DNA of 45,453 nucleotides from Cacconaster sp045617505 (GCA_045617505.1 JAZLIS010000012.1:1-45453); one strand, 5' to 3'. Counted from the stretch's first letter, positions 1 to 9,322 are shown. The notes: generated by a model from the sequence alone, not told the origin. Numbers and translations: made by a program.

Positions 1-71
1 CCGCCCTGCCCTGCCTGCCCGGAGCAGGAGGTCAGCGTCAATGCCAGGATTATGCAGAAAAGAATTGTCAT
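1..71 (-). CDS. Putative lipoprotein N-terminus, partial, under cobalamin riboswitch control
   Basis: Only 23 codons are present before the window edge. The frame starting at ATG (71-69) encodes a short hydrophobic signal (MTILFCIILALTLTSC) ending in a lipobox, LTSC followed by Ser, as in Bacteroidota surface lipoproteins. It begins about 48 nt after the B12 box of the riboswitch. Its position suggests a cobalamin-uptake protein, for example a BtuF-type or surface B12-binding lipoprotein; this is inference from context, because the mature domain is outside the window. A second frame starting at an ATG near 97 is also open to the edge but shows no signal peptide. Confidence 0.55.
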   Translation of the reverse strand, partial: MTILFCIILALTLTSCSGQAGQG

Positions 72-111
72 CGTACTCAAGCCCGTTCTCCGCAGGCATA
101 AAAAGTTGTTG

Positions 112-255
112 TGCGGCAGGCAGGTCTTCTGACTTGTTCCTCCGGCGCCTTCCCGGGCCCTGGCCCAGTGGCATGGAGTGCCGGATTATCCTTGAACTTA
201 CAGCAGCGGGGACTGTTCAGGACTCTCACCTGATTCCCTTGACGAGTCGCAATGC
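112..255 (-). ncRNA. Cobalamin riboswitch
   Basis: On the minus strand the order of conserved blocks fits the cobalamin (AdoCbl) aptamer: AGGGAATCAGGTGAGAGTCC, then a CCCCGCTGCTGTAAG block, then the B12 box AAGTCAGAAGACCTGCC at 135-119. It lies downstream of the mutB terminator and just upstream of a lipoprotein start, so it regulates that downstream gene and not mutAB. In Bacteroidota these elements usually sit ahead of B12 uptake genes and lower expression when cobalamin is present. The limits are approximate: the 5' end is set from the promoter and the 3' end from the B12 box and closing stem. Confidence 0.93.
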
Positions 256-260
256 TGCGC

Positions 261-290
261 CAAAGATACGATAAATATCTGTAGTAAAAA
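261..290 (-). promoter_or_regulatory. Bacteroidetes-type promoter of the riboswitch transcript
   Basis: TATCTTTG at 268-261 (minus) matches the TAnnTTTG -7 box. A T-rich stretch about 18-20 nt upstream (near 287-290), shared with the terminator T-tract, is the only candidate -33 box. The predicted transcription start near 255 falls at the 5' end of the riboswitch, which supports the call. Confidence 0.65.
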
Positions 291-318
291 ATCTGCCGGC
301 CCTTTTCCGGGTCGGCAG
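286..318 (-). terminator. Rho-independent terminator of mutAB
   Basis: On the minus strand, 26 nt after the mutB stop, CTGCCG-A-CCC pairs with GGG-C-CGGCAG around a GGAAAA loop (318-293), with one mismatch, and is followed by ATTTTTT (292-286). This separates mutAB from the riboswitch transcript. Confidence 0.85.
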
Positions 319-343
319 CTCTCAAAATATTCAGATAATCCGA

Positions 344-2479
344 TTAGTCAAACTTCTGATTGAGGAGTTCCATAATCTTGATGGCTGCAGTGGCAATCGG
401 GGTACCGGGACCGAAGATTGCGACAGCGCCGTCACGATAGAGTTCATCGTAATCCTGTGCCGGGATAACACCGCCGACAACTACGAGGATGTCTTCGCGA
501 CCGAGTTTCTTGAGCTCGGCAATGATCTGAGGAACGAGTGTCTTGTGACCTGCAGCAAGAGAAGATACACCGACGATGTGAACGTCGTTCTCAACAGCCT
601 GCTTTGCAGCCTCTTCCGGAGTCTGGAACAGAGGCCCCATATCAACGTCGAAACCGCAGTCAGCATATCCGGTAGCAACAACCTTGGCGCCACGGTCGTG
701 ACCGTCCTGACCAAGTTTTGCAATCATTATACGAGGCTGACGGCCCTCTTTCTTTGCGAAATCGGCAACCATCTGCTTGGCCTGCTCAAATGCAGAATCA
801 TTCTTCACCTCTGAAGGGTAAACACCTGTATTCATACGGATAACAGCTTTATAACGTCCAACAACTTTTTCGCAGGCATCTGAAATCTCACCGAGAGTAG
901 CGCGAACCTTCGCAGCCTCTACGGCAAGTTCAAGAAGATTGCCGCTCTTTGTCTCTACAGCCTTGGTGATGGCGGCGAGAGCTGCCTGAACCTTGGCTTC
1001 GTCACGGTTTGCACGGAGTTCCTTGAGGCGTGCTATCTGGCTCTCGCGAACCTTGGTGTTGTCCACGTCAAGAATCTCGATAGGATCCTCGTGGTCAAGA
1101 CGATATTCGTTGATACCGATAATCTTGTCGTTGCCTGAATCGATGCGGGCCTGCTTGCGTGCGGCGGCCTCCTCGATACGAAGTTTGGGGATTCCCGTCT
1201 CGATTGCCTTTGCCATACCGCCGAGCTTCTCCACTTCCTCGATATGCTCCCAGGCGCGGTGAGCGAGGTCGTTCGTCAGACTCTCGATGTAATATGAACC
1301 GGCCCAAGGGTCGATTGACTTGCAGACAGAAGTCTCTTCCTGAATGTAAATCTGTGTATTTCGCGCGATACGTGCCGAGAAGTCGGTAGGAAGCGCGATT
1401 GCCTCGTCGAGAGCATTGGTGTGAAGGCTCTGGGTATGTCCGAGAGCTGCACCCATAGCCTCGATGCAGGTACGTGCAACGTTGTTGAAGGGATCCTGTT
1501 CGGTGAGTGACCAGCCTGAAGTCTGGCAGTGTGTACGGAGAGAGAGGCTCTTCGGGTTCTTGGGGTTGAACTGGTTGACCAGTTTCGCCCAGATCATACG
1601 GGCTGCCCTCATCTTGGCAATCTCCATAAAGTGGTTCATACCGATTGCCCAGAAGAATGAGAGACGGGGTGCGAATGCGTCAACCTCGATGCCTGCCTTG
1701 ATACCGGTACGGAGATATTCCAGACCGTCGGCAAGGGTGTAGGCCATCTCTATGTCATTGGTTGCACCCGCCTCCTGCATGTGATAGCCGGAGATTGAGA
1801 TGGAGTTGAACTTGGGCATATACTTGGAAGTGTATGCGAAGATATCTCCGATAATGCGCATCGAGAACTCAGGGGGATAGATGTAGGTGTTGCGGACCAT
1901 GAACTCCTTGAGAATGTCGTTCTGGATGGTACCTGCCATCTCTTCGAGTTTCACGCCCTGCTCCAGACCGGCGACGATGTAGAACGCCATAATGGGAAGT
2001 ACGGCACCGTTCATTGTCATTGAGACGGACATCTTTCCGAGAGGAATCTGGTCGAAGAGGACTTTCATATCCTCGACGGAGCAGATGCTCACGCCAGCCT
2101 TTCCTACATCACCCACAACACGGGGGTGGTCGGCATCATATCCGCGGTGAGTAGCAAGGTCAAAAGCCACTGAAAGGCCCTTCTGACCTGCCGCAAGGTT
2201 GCGGCGGTAGAAAGCGTTGGACTCTTCAGCCGTGGAGAATCCGGCATACTGACGGATGGTCCAGGGCTTGTTGACGTACATTGTTGAGTAAGGGCCACGG
2301 AGGAAGGGAGCTATACCTGCAGCATAGTTCAAATGCTCCATCCCCTCAAGATCAGAGGCAGTATAAAGAGGCTTGACAGTCACTTTTTCGGGAGTAACCC
2401 AAGGTTCCGCAGCTTTCTTGCAACCGCAGGATTCGGGAGCTGCGCCTTTGTATTCTATATCCTTAAAATCGGGTCTCAT
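344..2479 (-). CDS. mutB: Methylmalonyl-CoA mutase large (alpha) subunit
   Basis: Adenosylcobalamin-dependent isomerisation of succinyl-CoA and (R)-methylmalonyl-CoA, the rearrangement step of the succinate-propionate pathway. The 711-residue protein has the family's usual length: an N-terminal TIM-barrel substrate domain (CoA region with RGPYSTMYVNKPWTIRQYAG) and a C-terminal B12 domain with DGHDRGAKV, in which His594 is the expected lower cobalt ligand. The C-terminal domain also carries GVSSLAAGH and VVVGGVIP, typical of the B12-binding fold. It follows mutA by 12 nt, so the two are cotranscribed and form the heterodimer. A terminator follows directly. The N-terminus contains a CGC motif (residues 18-20) of no known role. 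Confidence 0.98.
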   Translation of the reverse strand: MRPDFKDIEYKGAAPESCGCKKAAEPWVTPEKVTVKPLYTASDLEGMEHLNYAAGIAPFLRGPYSTMYVNKPWTIRQYAGFSTAEESNAFYRRNLAAGQKGLSVAFDLATHRGYDADHPRVVGDVGKAGVSICSVEDMKVLFDQIPLGKMSVSMTMNGAVLPIMAFYIVAGLEQGVKLEEMAGTIQNDILKEFMVRNTYIYPPEFSMRIIGDIFAYTSKYMPKFNSISISGYHMQEAGATNDIEMAYTLADGLEYLRTGIKAGIEVDAFAPRLSFFWAIGMNHFMEIAKMRAARMIWAKLVNQFNPKNPKSLSLRTHCQTSGWSLTEQDPFNNVARTCIEAMGAALGHTQSLHTNALDEAIALPTDFSARIARNTQIYIQEETSVCKSIDPWAGSYYIESLTNDLAHRAWEHIEEVEKLGGMAKAIETGIPKLRIEEAAARKQARIDSGNDKIIGINEYRLDHEDPIEILDVDNTKVRESQIARLKELRANRDEAKVQAALAAITKAVETKSGNLLELAVEAAKVRATLGEISDACEKVVGRYKAVIRMNTGVYPSEVKNDSAFEQAKQMVADFAKKEGRQPRIMIAKLGQDGHDRGAKVVATGYADCGFDVDMGPLFQTPEEAAKQAVENDVHIVGVSSLAAGHKTLVPQIIAELKKLGREDILVVVGGVIPAQDYDELYRDGAVAIFGPGTPIATAAIKIMELLNQKFD

Positions 2480-2491
2480 CTTTTCGCTGTT

Positions 2492-4363
2492 TTATAGTTC
2501 CTTTATTCCCAATGCCTTCTGGTACTCCTTGAGAGTATCCAGGACATTGCATTTGACGTGGATGTAGTTCTTGACACCTTCCGCTTCCAGTGCGGGACGG
2601 CACTCGGGATCACCGGCAACAACTACGATAGCCTTGCCTCCGACTGCCTTTGCAATTGCGGGAACCGCATCTGCGTACTCGTCATCGGCGGAGCAGGCCA
2701 CAATGATATCGGCTTTGGCTGCAAGAGCGGCCTTCACGCCTTCTTCAACTGTCTCGAAGCGGTTGTTATCGACCACCTTGAACCCTGCAACCGCAAAGAA
2801 GTTGCAGCTGAACTGGGCACGGGCGCGGCACATTGCCAGATTGCCGAAAGTGAGCATAAATGCCACGGGCTGTTTGCCGCTCCTGTCGGTTGCGAGGCGA
2901 AGCGCCTCGAAAGGCTGCGCTCCACGGTATTTTGCAAGAGGCTCGGCCAGTTTCTCTCCGCAGCAGGCGGGAGTTTCACCACGGGTGACAATCTCTTTCG
3001 TGATTTCATCGGTGGCCTTCTCCAGGAAGTTGGGGTACTGGTTGGAACCGAGGATGGTCTTGCGGCGGGTTGCGATGGCCTTGTCTTTCTTGTCGGCTAC
3101 GGCCTTGATCTGCTCCTGAACGAAGCCGGCCTTGAAGGCTGCAGCATATCCACCCTTCTCCTCAACGGCCTTGAAGAGCTTCCAGGCTTCGTTGATGATG
3201 CTCTGAGTCAGGTTCTCCACATAGTATGAACCCGCAGCGGGGTCGGTGACCTTGTTGAAGCGGGATTCCTCTTTGAGGATGCTCTGGACGTTGCGGGAGA
3301 TACGATTGGAGAATTCACCCGGCTTGCGGAACGAGTAGTCGAAAGGAAGGACTTCTATCGAGTTGACTCCGGCGATTGCGGCACTCATTGCCTCAGTGGT
3401 GTTGCGGAGCATATTGACGTATGCGTCATAGACTGTCTGATTCCAGGTGCTGGTCACCGCGTGGATGTTGATTTTCCTTGCGCAGTTGCACTCCACTCCG
3501 TATGCCTTGACGATATTGGCCCAGAGGACACGTGCAGCGCGGAATTTCGCGATTTCCATAAAGTATGTGCCTCCGATTCCGAAGGTGAACTTGATGCGGC
3601 GGGCCGCTTCGGTGGCATCTATACCCTTGTCGGTGAGAGCTGCAAGATATTCGTTACCGACAGCAAGCGCAAATGCAAGTTCCTGAACGCAGCTGCTTCC
3701 GGCATCGTTGAAGTCGTAGCCTTCGACGTTGATCACTCTGATTCTGGGGTACTCTGCGACAAGTTTCACTATTTCAGCGAGATAATCGTATGCTTTGGCC
3801 TCGCAGAAACCTCCGCGGGTAGTGAGCATATGAAGAGGACTGAAATCGAATGATGCGCGGACATCTTCGGAAGCGACTCCCTGTTTCTTGACGTATGCGA
3901 GGAAATTTGAAACAAGCTCCTTTCCTCCCTTGACGCAGCACTCGCAGAAGTTGATTTCAACTGCGGGGATGACGATACCTTTCAGAAGTTCGGCGAAGTC
4001 GGCCTCGCTGAGTCCCTTGGCTGCATCGATGCAGAATCCTACGGATTCAACGCCCTTTGCCAGGCCGTCAAGTGCCTGACGGTTGGCCTCCTTCACGCCG
4101 TTGCACAGGCAGTAATCCTGACGGGTAAGCCAGTTGTTGTCTGATTTGGTACCCCTTACAAAAGGGAACTGACCGGGCGCGGTCCCGAGGAACTCAAGCC
4201 CTTCCAAATTTTCAGCGCGATAGTAGGGACGCACTGAAAAACCCTCGTCGGTACGCCATACGAGCTTTTTCTCATAGTCGGCACCCTTGAGGTCCTTCGT
4301 AATTACCTCCTCCCACTGCTGTGTCGATACAGGAGGGAATTCAGTAAACAATTTGTTAGCCAT
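2492..4363 (-). CDS. mutA: Methylmalonyl-CoA mutase small (beta) subunit
   Basis: Non-catalytic partner of MutB. The 623 residues follow the same barrel plus B12-fold plan, with signatures such as FRAARVLWANIV, PAAGSYYVENLT and RISRNVQSILKEESR, but the C-terminal domain lacks the DxHxxG cobalamin motif, as expected for the small subunit. It is first in the mutA-mutB operon, behind a recognisable promoter at 4404-4435. The start ATG at 4363 gives MANKLFTEFPPVSTQQW, the normal beginning for this family. The pair would serve propionate formation from succinate; the carboxyltransferase at the other end of the window could act in the same route, but that link is inference. Confidence 0.96.
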   Translation of the reverse strand: MANKLFTEFPPVSTQQWEEVITKDLKGADYEKKLVWRTDEGFSVRPYYRAENLEGLEFLGTAPGQFPFVRGTKSDNNWLTRQDYCLCNGVKEANRQALDGLAKGVESVGFCIDAAKGLSEADFAELLKGIVIPAVEINFCECCVKGGKELVSNFLAYVKKQGVASEDVRASFDFSPLHMLTTRGGFCEAKAYDYLAEIVKLVAEYPRIRVINVEGYDFNDAGSSCVQELAFALAVGNEYLAALTDKGIDATEAARRIKFTFGIGGTYFMEIAKFRAARVLWANIVKAYGVECNCARKINIHAVTSTWNQTVYDAYVNMLRNTTEAMSAAIAGVNSIEVLPFDYSFRKPGEFSNRISRNVQSILKEESRFNKVTDPAAGSYYVENLTQSIINEAWKLFKAVEEKGGYAAAFKAGFVQEQIKAVADKKDKAIATRRKTILGSNQYPNFLEKATDEITKEIVTRGETPACCGEKLAEPLAKYRGAQPFEALRLATDRSGKQPVAFMLTFGNLAMCRARAQFSCNFFAVAGFKVVDNNRFETVEEGVKAALAAKADIIVACSADDEYADAVPAIAKAVGGKAIVVVAGDPECRPALEAEGVKNYIHVKCNVLDTLKEYQKALGIKEL

Positions 4364-4403
4364 TTCGTATTATTTTTTAAGTATTGTGTTATTTTCTATC
4401 TCT

Positions 4404-4435
4404 CAAAGTTATGGTTTATTTCCATCTTTAGGAAA
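4404..4435 (-). promoter_or_regulatory. Promoter of mutA-mutB
   Basis: TAACTTTG at 4411-4404 (minus) fits the TAnnTTTG -7 consensus. TTTC at 4435-4432 is a one-mismatch -33 box with a 20-nt spacer. The untranslated leader would be about 35 nt and AT-rich. No SD is visible. Confidence 0.65.
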
Positions 4436-4450
4436 TGAAATAGTAAACAT

Positions 4451-5017
4451 TTAATCCACCTCGTCGGCAAAGCCCACTTTTTCGGGGTATTTCCCTGATG
4501 CCGGGGTGTGTTTGTAGAATCTCTGCACCGCCAGCATATCCGCCTCCGCATCCTTGGTGAGCGGGAAAGGTTCGCCTCTGGTGATATATCTGTTCTTCCA
4601 GTCGTAATAGCCGAGATAGACGGGAGCGCCCGTCAGGCGGGCAAGAATGTGAAATCCGCTCTTCCACCTCTTCACCTTCTTCCTTGTCCCCTCCGGAGCG
4701 AGCGCCACGTGGAACCGCTCCTTGCTCCTGAGCTCCTCAATTGTATGCTTGAGAGCCCCCGCCCCGCGCGAACGATCCACGGGTATCGCCCCCAACCACT
4801 TCAGGACGGGCGCGAGAGGCCATTTGAAGAACTCCTTCTTCATCATCACGTTGGGAGTATCCCCAAGTGCTTTCATATAGAGATAAAAGACGAAATAATC
4901 GGCAATGCAGGTGTGCGGGAATCCGAGTATTATGCATTTGGGGGCATCTATGGGACGGTCGTCTATCTTCCATCCCCAGACTTTGCAGAGCAGAAACCTC
5001 GCGAACGACGCTCTCAT
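4451..5017 (-). CDS. PlsC-like 1-acylglycerol-3-phosphate acyltransferase family protein
   Basis: Acyltransferase of the LPLAT superfamily, probably acting on a phospholipid or other lipid precursor at the inner membrane. The 188-residue protein has motif I as HTCIAD (HxxxxD, catalytic His and Asp), a middle GAIPVDR block and motif III as APEGTR. It is shorter than typical PlsC and has no obvious N-terminal membrane anchor beyond a weakly hydrophobic segment, so the exact acceptor is uncertain. The start is the ATG at 5017, which overlaps the parE stop as TGATG; a GTG one codon upstream is less likely. The overlap suggests translational coupling to parE. Confidence 0.85.
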   Translation of the reverse strand: MRASFARFLLCKVWGWKIDDRPIDAPKCIILGFPHTCIADYFVFYLYMKALGDTPNVMMKKEFFKWPLAPVLKWLGAIPVDRSRGAGALKHTIEELRSKERFHVALAPEGTRKKVKRWKSGFHILARLTGAPVYLGYYDWKNRYITRGEPFPLTKDAEADMLAVQRFYKHTPASGKYPEKVGFADEVD

Positions 5018-6942
5018 CACTGTGCCTCCTCCGTATTATCGACGTCGGAGCGGAGGTTCGTCCTGATAAACTTCTGTCTCACAGGCGTGTTGTTGCCCAT
5101 ATAGAACTCTATCAGGTCGCTGATTTTATCCTCACCTGTCAGCCGGACCTGCTCAAGTCTGATGTTCTCCCCTATGAAACCCTTGAACTCGTCGGGGGAG
5201 ATTTCACCCAAACCCTTGAACCTGGTGATTTCGGCATTTTTGCCCAATTTCTTCAATGCCGTCTCCTTCTCGGCGGAGCTGTAGCAGTAGAAGTTCTGTT
5301 TCTTGTCCCTTACCCTGAAAAGAGGGGTCTGAAGGATGTAGAGATGGCCCGAACGGACAACGTCAGGATAGAACTTCAGGAAGAATGTCAGCAGCAGCAG
5401 GCGGATATGCATTCCATCCACATCGGCATCGGTGGCAATCACTATATTGTTGTATCTGAGCCCCTCCACGCCATCCTCTATGTTGAGTGCGGACTGCAGC
5501 AGGCATAGCTCCACGTTCTTATCCACATAGAGATCCTTCTTGGAAGCCTTGGCGCAGTTGAAAGGCTTGCCCATCAGACTGAATACCGCCTGAACATTGG
5601 CATCACGGCTTTTTGTGATGGATCCGGATGCGGAATCACCCTCCGTAATGAAGATGGTGGTCTCCTCGGAAAGAGAATTTCTGTCGCCGTAATGCACCCG
5701 GCAGTCCCTGAGTTTCTTATTGTGCAGGCTGGCTTTCTTCAGCCTGGCCTTTGTCTTCTTGCTGATGGAGGAAATCGCGTTGCGTTCCTTCTCCGAATCC
5801 TCGATTTTGGCCTTGATTATCTCCGCAACGTCAAGATGCCTGTGCAGATAGTTATCCAGATCGGTGGAGAGAAAGTCCGTCATAGCCTTGCTGATGGTCT
5901 GTCCGTGAGTGCCGTCCTGCTTGTTCTGCCACATATATTTGCTGCCGAGCTGGACCTTGGTCTGACCCTCGAATTCAGGCTCCTGAATCCTCACGCTCAC
6001 CGCCCCTATTATGGACTGGCGGATATCCACGGGGTTGTAGTCCTTCTTGTAGAAATCCTTCAGCACCTTGGCCACGGCCTCCTTGAAGGCGGCAAGATGA
6101 GTTCCGCCCAAAGTGGTGTTCTGGCCGTTGACGAAGGAGTAGATGTTTTCACCGTAGCCTCCGCCGTGGGTAAAGGCTATCTCTATGTCATCCGTCTTGA
6201 TATGAATCGGCTCATAGAGGGGTTCCTCCTCGATACTTTCGTTGAGAAGGTCCAGAAGTCCGTTCTCGGACTTATACTCACGTCCGTCAAAGTCGAGCCT
6301 GAGCCCCACGTTCAGGTAGGCATAGTTGCGGAGCATCGTCTCGATATATTCGAGATTGTATTCGTACGGTTCGAAAAGGGTATCATCAGGGACAAAGGAA
6401 ATCAGGGTGCCGTTGCGCTCCTTCGTGGGCTGCACCGTGAAATCGGGGGTCACCAGCTTCCCTTTTTCATATTCCAGACGCAGCGTCTCCCCGCTTCTGA
6501 AAGACTGCACTATGAAAGAGGACGAGAGGGCGTTGGCAGCCTTGAGGCCCACACCGTTCATTCCCACTGATTTCTGGAAAACCTCGCTGTCGTATTTCGC
6601 GCCGGTGTGCAGTTTGCTCACCGCTGCGTCGAGGTTGTTCAGACCTGTCTTCTGGTTCACGCCGAAAGGAATCCCCCGCCCGTAGTCACGGATTGTGATG
6701 CGCTTGTCTTCAATGTGGATGTCTATCACCTTGCCGAAGCCCATCGAGAACTCGTCGATGGAGTTGTCGATGATTTCCTTCATAAGGACATACATTCCGT
6801 CGTTGGGAGCGGTTCCGTCCCCCAAGCGGCCGATATACATACCGGGCCTGAGCCTGATATGTTCGATGTCTTCAAGATGGGTGATGCTGTCATCCCCGTA
6901 TTCGTTCTGAGGGATATTCAATTCGTCGTCAATCTCTTTCAT
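5017..6942 (-). CDS. parE: DNA topoisomerase IV subunit B (type IIA topoisomerase ATPase subunit)
   Basis: ATPase subunit of the type II topoisomerase that decatenates daughter chromosomes. The 641-residue protein shows the GHKL ATPase fold (EHIRLRPGMYIG, EIIDNSIDEF, DYGRGIPFG, GMNGVGLKAANALS), the transducer domain, and a TOPRIM domain with EGDSASGSI and DADVDGMHIR. It lacks the long insertion of some GyrB proteins and resembles Bacteroidota ParE. The reading frame is open 14 codons further upstream, but only to a TTG inside asd; the ATG at 6942 is preferred because it gives a short acidic N-terminus before EHIR. The partner parC is not in the window. GyrB cannot be fully excluded. Confidence 0.93.
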   Translation of the reverse strand: MKEIDDELNIPQNEYGDDSITHLEDIEHIRLRPGMYIGRLGDGTAPNDGMYVLMKEIIDNSIDEFSMGFGKVIDIHIEDKRITIRDYGRGIPFGVNQKTGLNNLDAAVSKLHTGAKYDSEVFQKSVGMNGVGLKAANALSSSFIVQSFRSGETLRLEYEKGKLVTPDFTVQPTKERNGTLISFVPDDTLFEPYEYNLEYIETMLRNYAYLNVGLRLDFDGREYKSENGLLDLLNESIEEEPLYEPIHIKTDDIEIAFTHGGGYGENIYSFVNGQNTTLGGTHLAAFKEAVAKVLKDFYKKDYNPVDIRQSIIGAVSVRIQEPEFEGQTKVQLGSKYMWQNKQDGTHGQTISKAMTDFLSTDLDNYLHRHLDVAEIIKAKIEDSEKERNAISSISKKTKARLKKASLHNKKLRDCRVHYGDRNSLSEETTIFITEGDSASGSITKSRDANVQAVFSLMGKPFNCAKASKKDLYVDKNVELCLLQSALNIEDGVEGLRYNNIVIATDADVDGMHIRLLLLTFFLKFYPDVVRSGHLYILQTPLFRVRDKKQNFYCYSSAEKETALKKLGKNAEITRFKGLGEISPDEFKGFIGENIRLEQVRLTGEDKISDLIEFYMGNNTPVRQKFIRTNLRSDVDNTEEAQ

Positions 6943-6970
6943 TCTGGCAGAAATTATTCCGTAAATATAA

Positions 6971-7975
6971 TCATTTCTGGCCAAACACGAGGTATTCGGC
7001 GATTTGGACAGCGTTCAGGGCGGCTCCCTTGCGAATCTGGTCACCACTGAGCCAGAAAGTGATGCCGTTGGGGTTCGCTATATCCTTGCGGATTCTTCCC
7101 ACAAAAATGTCATCCTTGTCCGCAGTGAAGAGCGGCATCGGGTAGGTCTTTGTCTGAGGGTCGTCGCATAGGGTGACACCGGCGGCAGAGGCCATCGCCT
7201 CACGCACCTGAGCCACGGAGAGGGGCTTTTCAGTCTCGACCCAAACCGCCTCGGAATGTGAACGCAGGACAGGAATCCTGACGCACATCGCGCTGCACTC
7301 AACATCGGAGTGAAGAATCTTGCGGGTCTCGTTGAACATCTTCATCTCTTCCTTGGTATAGCCGTTGTCGGTGAAATCATCAATGTGGGGGATAGCATTG
7401 TATGCCAGCTGATAGGCGAATTTTGACACAGTTACGGGGTTGCTCGCGGCAAGGTCGCGGTGCTGCTGCAACAGTTCCGCCATTGCGCTTGCCCCGGCTC
7501 CTGATGCTGACTGATAGGAAGCCACGTGAATCCTCCTGATATGGGAAAGGGCCTCGATGGGGGCAAGGGCGACCACCATCATAATGGTGGTGCAGTTGGG
7601 ATTGGCAATGATTCCCTTAGGACGGTTCAATGCATCCGCCGCATTGCACTCCGGCACCACGAGAGGAACGTTATCATCCATACGGAAGGCGCTGGAATTG
7701 TCTATCATCACCGTTCCGTGCTTCGTTATGGTCTGAGCAAACTCCCTGGAGGTGGAGGCCCCGGCGGAGACAAAAGCTATATCTATACCCTTGAAATCGT
7801 CATTGTGCCTGAGCTCCTTGACTTCCAATTCCTTACCGCGGAAATTGTATTTACGCCCCGCACTGCGGGACGATCCGAACAGGTGGAGTTCATCCACAGG
7901 GAAATTCCTCTGTTCCAATACTCTCAAAAATTCTTGACCTACGGCGCCACTCACGCCGACTATTGCTGCCTTCAT
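6971..7975 (-). CDS. asd: Aspartate-semialdehyde dehydrogenase
   Basis: NADPH-dependent reduction of aspartyl phosphate to aspartate semialdehyde, the second step toward lysine/DAP, threonine and methionine. The 334 residues begin with the nucleotide-binding GVSGAVGQEF motif. The catalytic Cys128 lies in NPNCTT, and SYQSASGAGASAM and RIPVLRSHSEAVWVE are family motifs. It lies 6 nt after lysC and is the last gene of the dapB-dapA-ddh-lysC-asd set, so substrate and product enzymes are made together. Confidence 0.97.
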   Translation of the reverse strand: MKAAIVGVSGAVGQEFLRVLEQRNFPVDELHLFGSSRSAGRKYNFRGKELEVKELRHNDDFKGIDIAFVSAGASTSREFAQTITKHGTVMIDNSSAFRMDDNVPLVVPECNAADALNRPKGIIANPNCTTIMMVVALAPIEALSHIRRIHVASYQSASGAGASAMAELLQQHRDLAASNPVTVSKFAYQLAYNAIPHIDDFTDNGYTKEEMKMFNETRKILHSDVECSAMCVRIPVLRSHSEAVWVETEKPLSVAQVREAMASAAGVTLCDDPQTKTYPMPLFTADKDDIFVGRIRKDIANPNGITFWLSGDQIRKGAALNAVQIAEYLVFGQK

Positions 7976-7981
7976 AACTGT

Positions 7982-9316
7982 TTATTTTTCCGATTGTTCC
8001 GTTTCTGAAAAAAGATGTTTGCTCAACTCCCTGAGCGCGTGAATTTTGTCATCCCTGTGCACAAGGAATGAGATATTGTTGTCACTTCCTCCGAAGGAAA
8101 TCATCCTGACAGGGACATCCTGCAACGCTTCCATAGCGCGTGATTCGAATCCGACGTTCTTCCAGTCCATATCCCCGACAACACAGATAATGCACATATT
8201 GCGATCCACCTTGACGGTTCCGAATTTTTTCAGGTCCTGAATGATTTCTGTCAGATGGCTTGTGTCATCAATGGACATTGAGACTCCCACCTCCGAGGTA
8301 CAGACCATATCGATTGAGGTGCGGTAACTCTCGAAAATCTCGAAAACTCTCCGCAGGAAGCCGTATGCGAGGAACATCCTGGAAGATATGATACTGATTG
8401 CAGTAATGTCATCCTTGGCGGCTACAGCCTTGATGGTTCCCGGTTCGGGGACATTGTTGATGAGCGTACCCTGAGCCTGCGGCTGCATCGTGTTCAGCAG
8501 ACGGACGGGAATATTGGAGAACTTCGCCGGCTGGATGCAGGTGGGGTGGAGAATCTTCGCCCCGAAATAGCCCAGCTCCGCAGCCTCCTCAAAATGGAGA
8601 TGACGGACAGCCCTGGTCCCCTCGACAATCCTGGGGTCATTGTTGTGCATACCGTCAATGTCCGTCCAAATCTGTATTTCAGAAGCACCCACCGCGGCTC
8701 CGATAAGGGAGGCGGTATAGTCCGACCCTCCTCTTTGGAGATTATCCACCTCCCCGGCGCTATTCATACAGATAAAGCCCTGGGTGACGAAGAGATCGGC
8801 ATCGTGATGTTGCTTGAGTAATTTTGACAGATTGCTCCGGATATGCCTGGTGTCGGGCTCACCGAGAAGATCCACGAGCATAAAGTCGAGAGCCGGCAGC
8901 AAGACCACATTCACTCCCCTTTCCTGAAGATAGAAGGTCATTATATGTGTTGACATCAGTTCTCCGAACGAGAGCAGGATTTTCTCCTCCTTCACGGCGA
9001 AGGGCTGGCTTGTCATAGCCATCATCTGGGAGAAGGCGCCGTGAACGTATTCCCAGGCCTTGTCCCTGTATTCTTCCGTGGAATAAAGTCTGTCTATCTG
9101 GACTTTGTACTTGCCTTCCAGAGCGGAAATTATGCTGCTGGCACTCTCAATGTTGTTGTTGTAGAGATATCCCCCTATTTCAACAAGGGTATTGGTGGTA
9201 CCCGCCATCGCCGAGAGGACCACCAGATTCTGTTCCCCATTGCAGATAAGGTCTGCAACAGCCTTGAAGCCCGCGGCGGAGCCTACCGACGTTCCGCCAA
9301 ATTTCATTACCTTCAT
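7982..9316 (-). CDS. lysC: Aspartate kinase, monofunctional
   Basis: Phosphorylates aspartate as the entry step of the aspartate family. The 444 residues comprise an amino-acid kinase domain opening with KVMKFGGTSVGSA, with RGGSDYTASLIGAA and ELGYFGAKILHP as substrate and nucleotide motifs, and a C-terminal regulatory region of about 150 residues (TAISIISSRM, SEVGVSMSI, MISFGGSDNNISFLV) fitting tandem ACT domains. There is no homoserine dehydrogenase fusion. The ACT region implies feedback control by an end product, probably lysine in view of the neighbours. It is 6 nt after ddh. Confidence 0.96.
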   Translation of the reverse strand: MKVMKFGGTSVGSAAGFKAVADLICNGEQNLVVLSAMAGTTNTLVEIGGYLYNNNIESASSIISALEGKYKVQIDRLYSTEEYRDKAWEYVHGAFSQMMAMTSQPFAVKEEKILLSFGELMSTHIMTFYLQERGVNVVLLPALDFMLVDLLGEPDTRHIRSNLSKLLKQHHDADLFVTQGFICMNSAGEVDNLQRGGSDYTASLIGAAVGASEIQIWTDIDGMHNNDPRIVEGTRAVRHLHFEEAAELGYFGAKILHPTCIQPAKFSNIPVRLLNTMQPQAQGTLINNVPEPGTIKAVAAKDDITAISIISSRMFLAYGFLRRVFEIFESYRTSIDMVCTSEVGVSMSIDDTSHLTEIIQDLKKFGTVKVDRNMCIICVVGDMDWKNVGFESRAMEALQDVPVRMISFGGSDNNISFLVHRDDKIHALRELSKHLFSETEQSEK

Positions 9317-9322
9317 ATCCTG

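Noticed and set aside
41..325. Short open frames across the riboswitch
   Set aside because: The conserved B12 box and core explain this region; the frames have no protein features.
6943..6984. Upstream TTG start for parE
   Set aside because: The extension lies partly in asd and does not resemble ParE; the ATG at 6942 gives a normal N-terminus.
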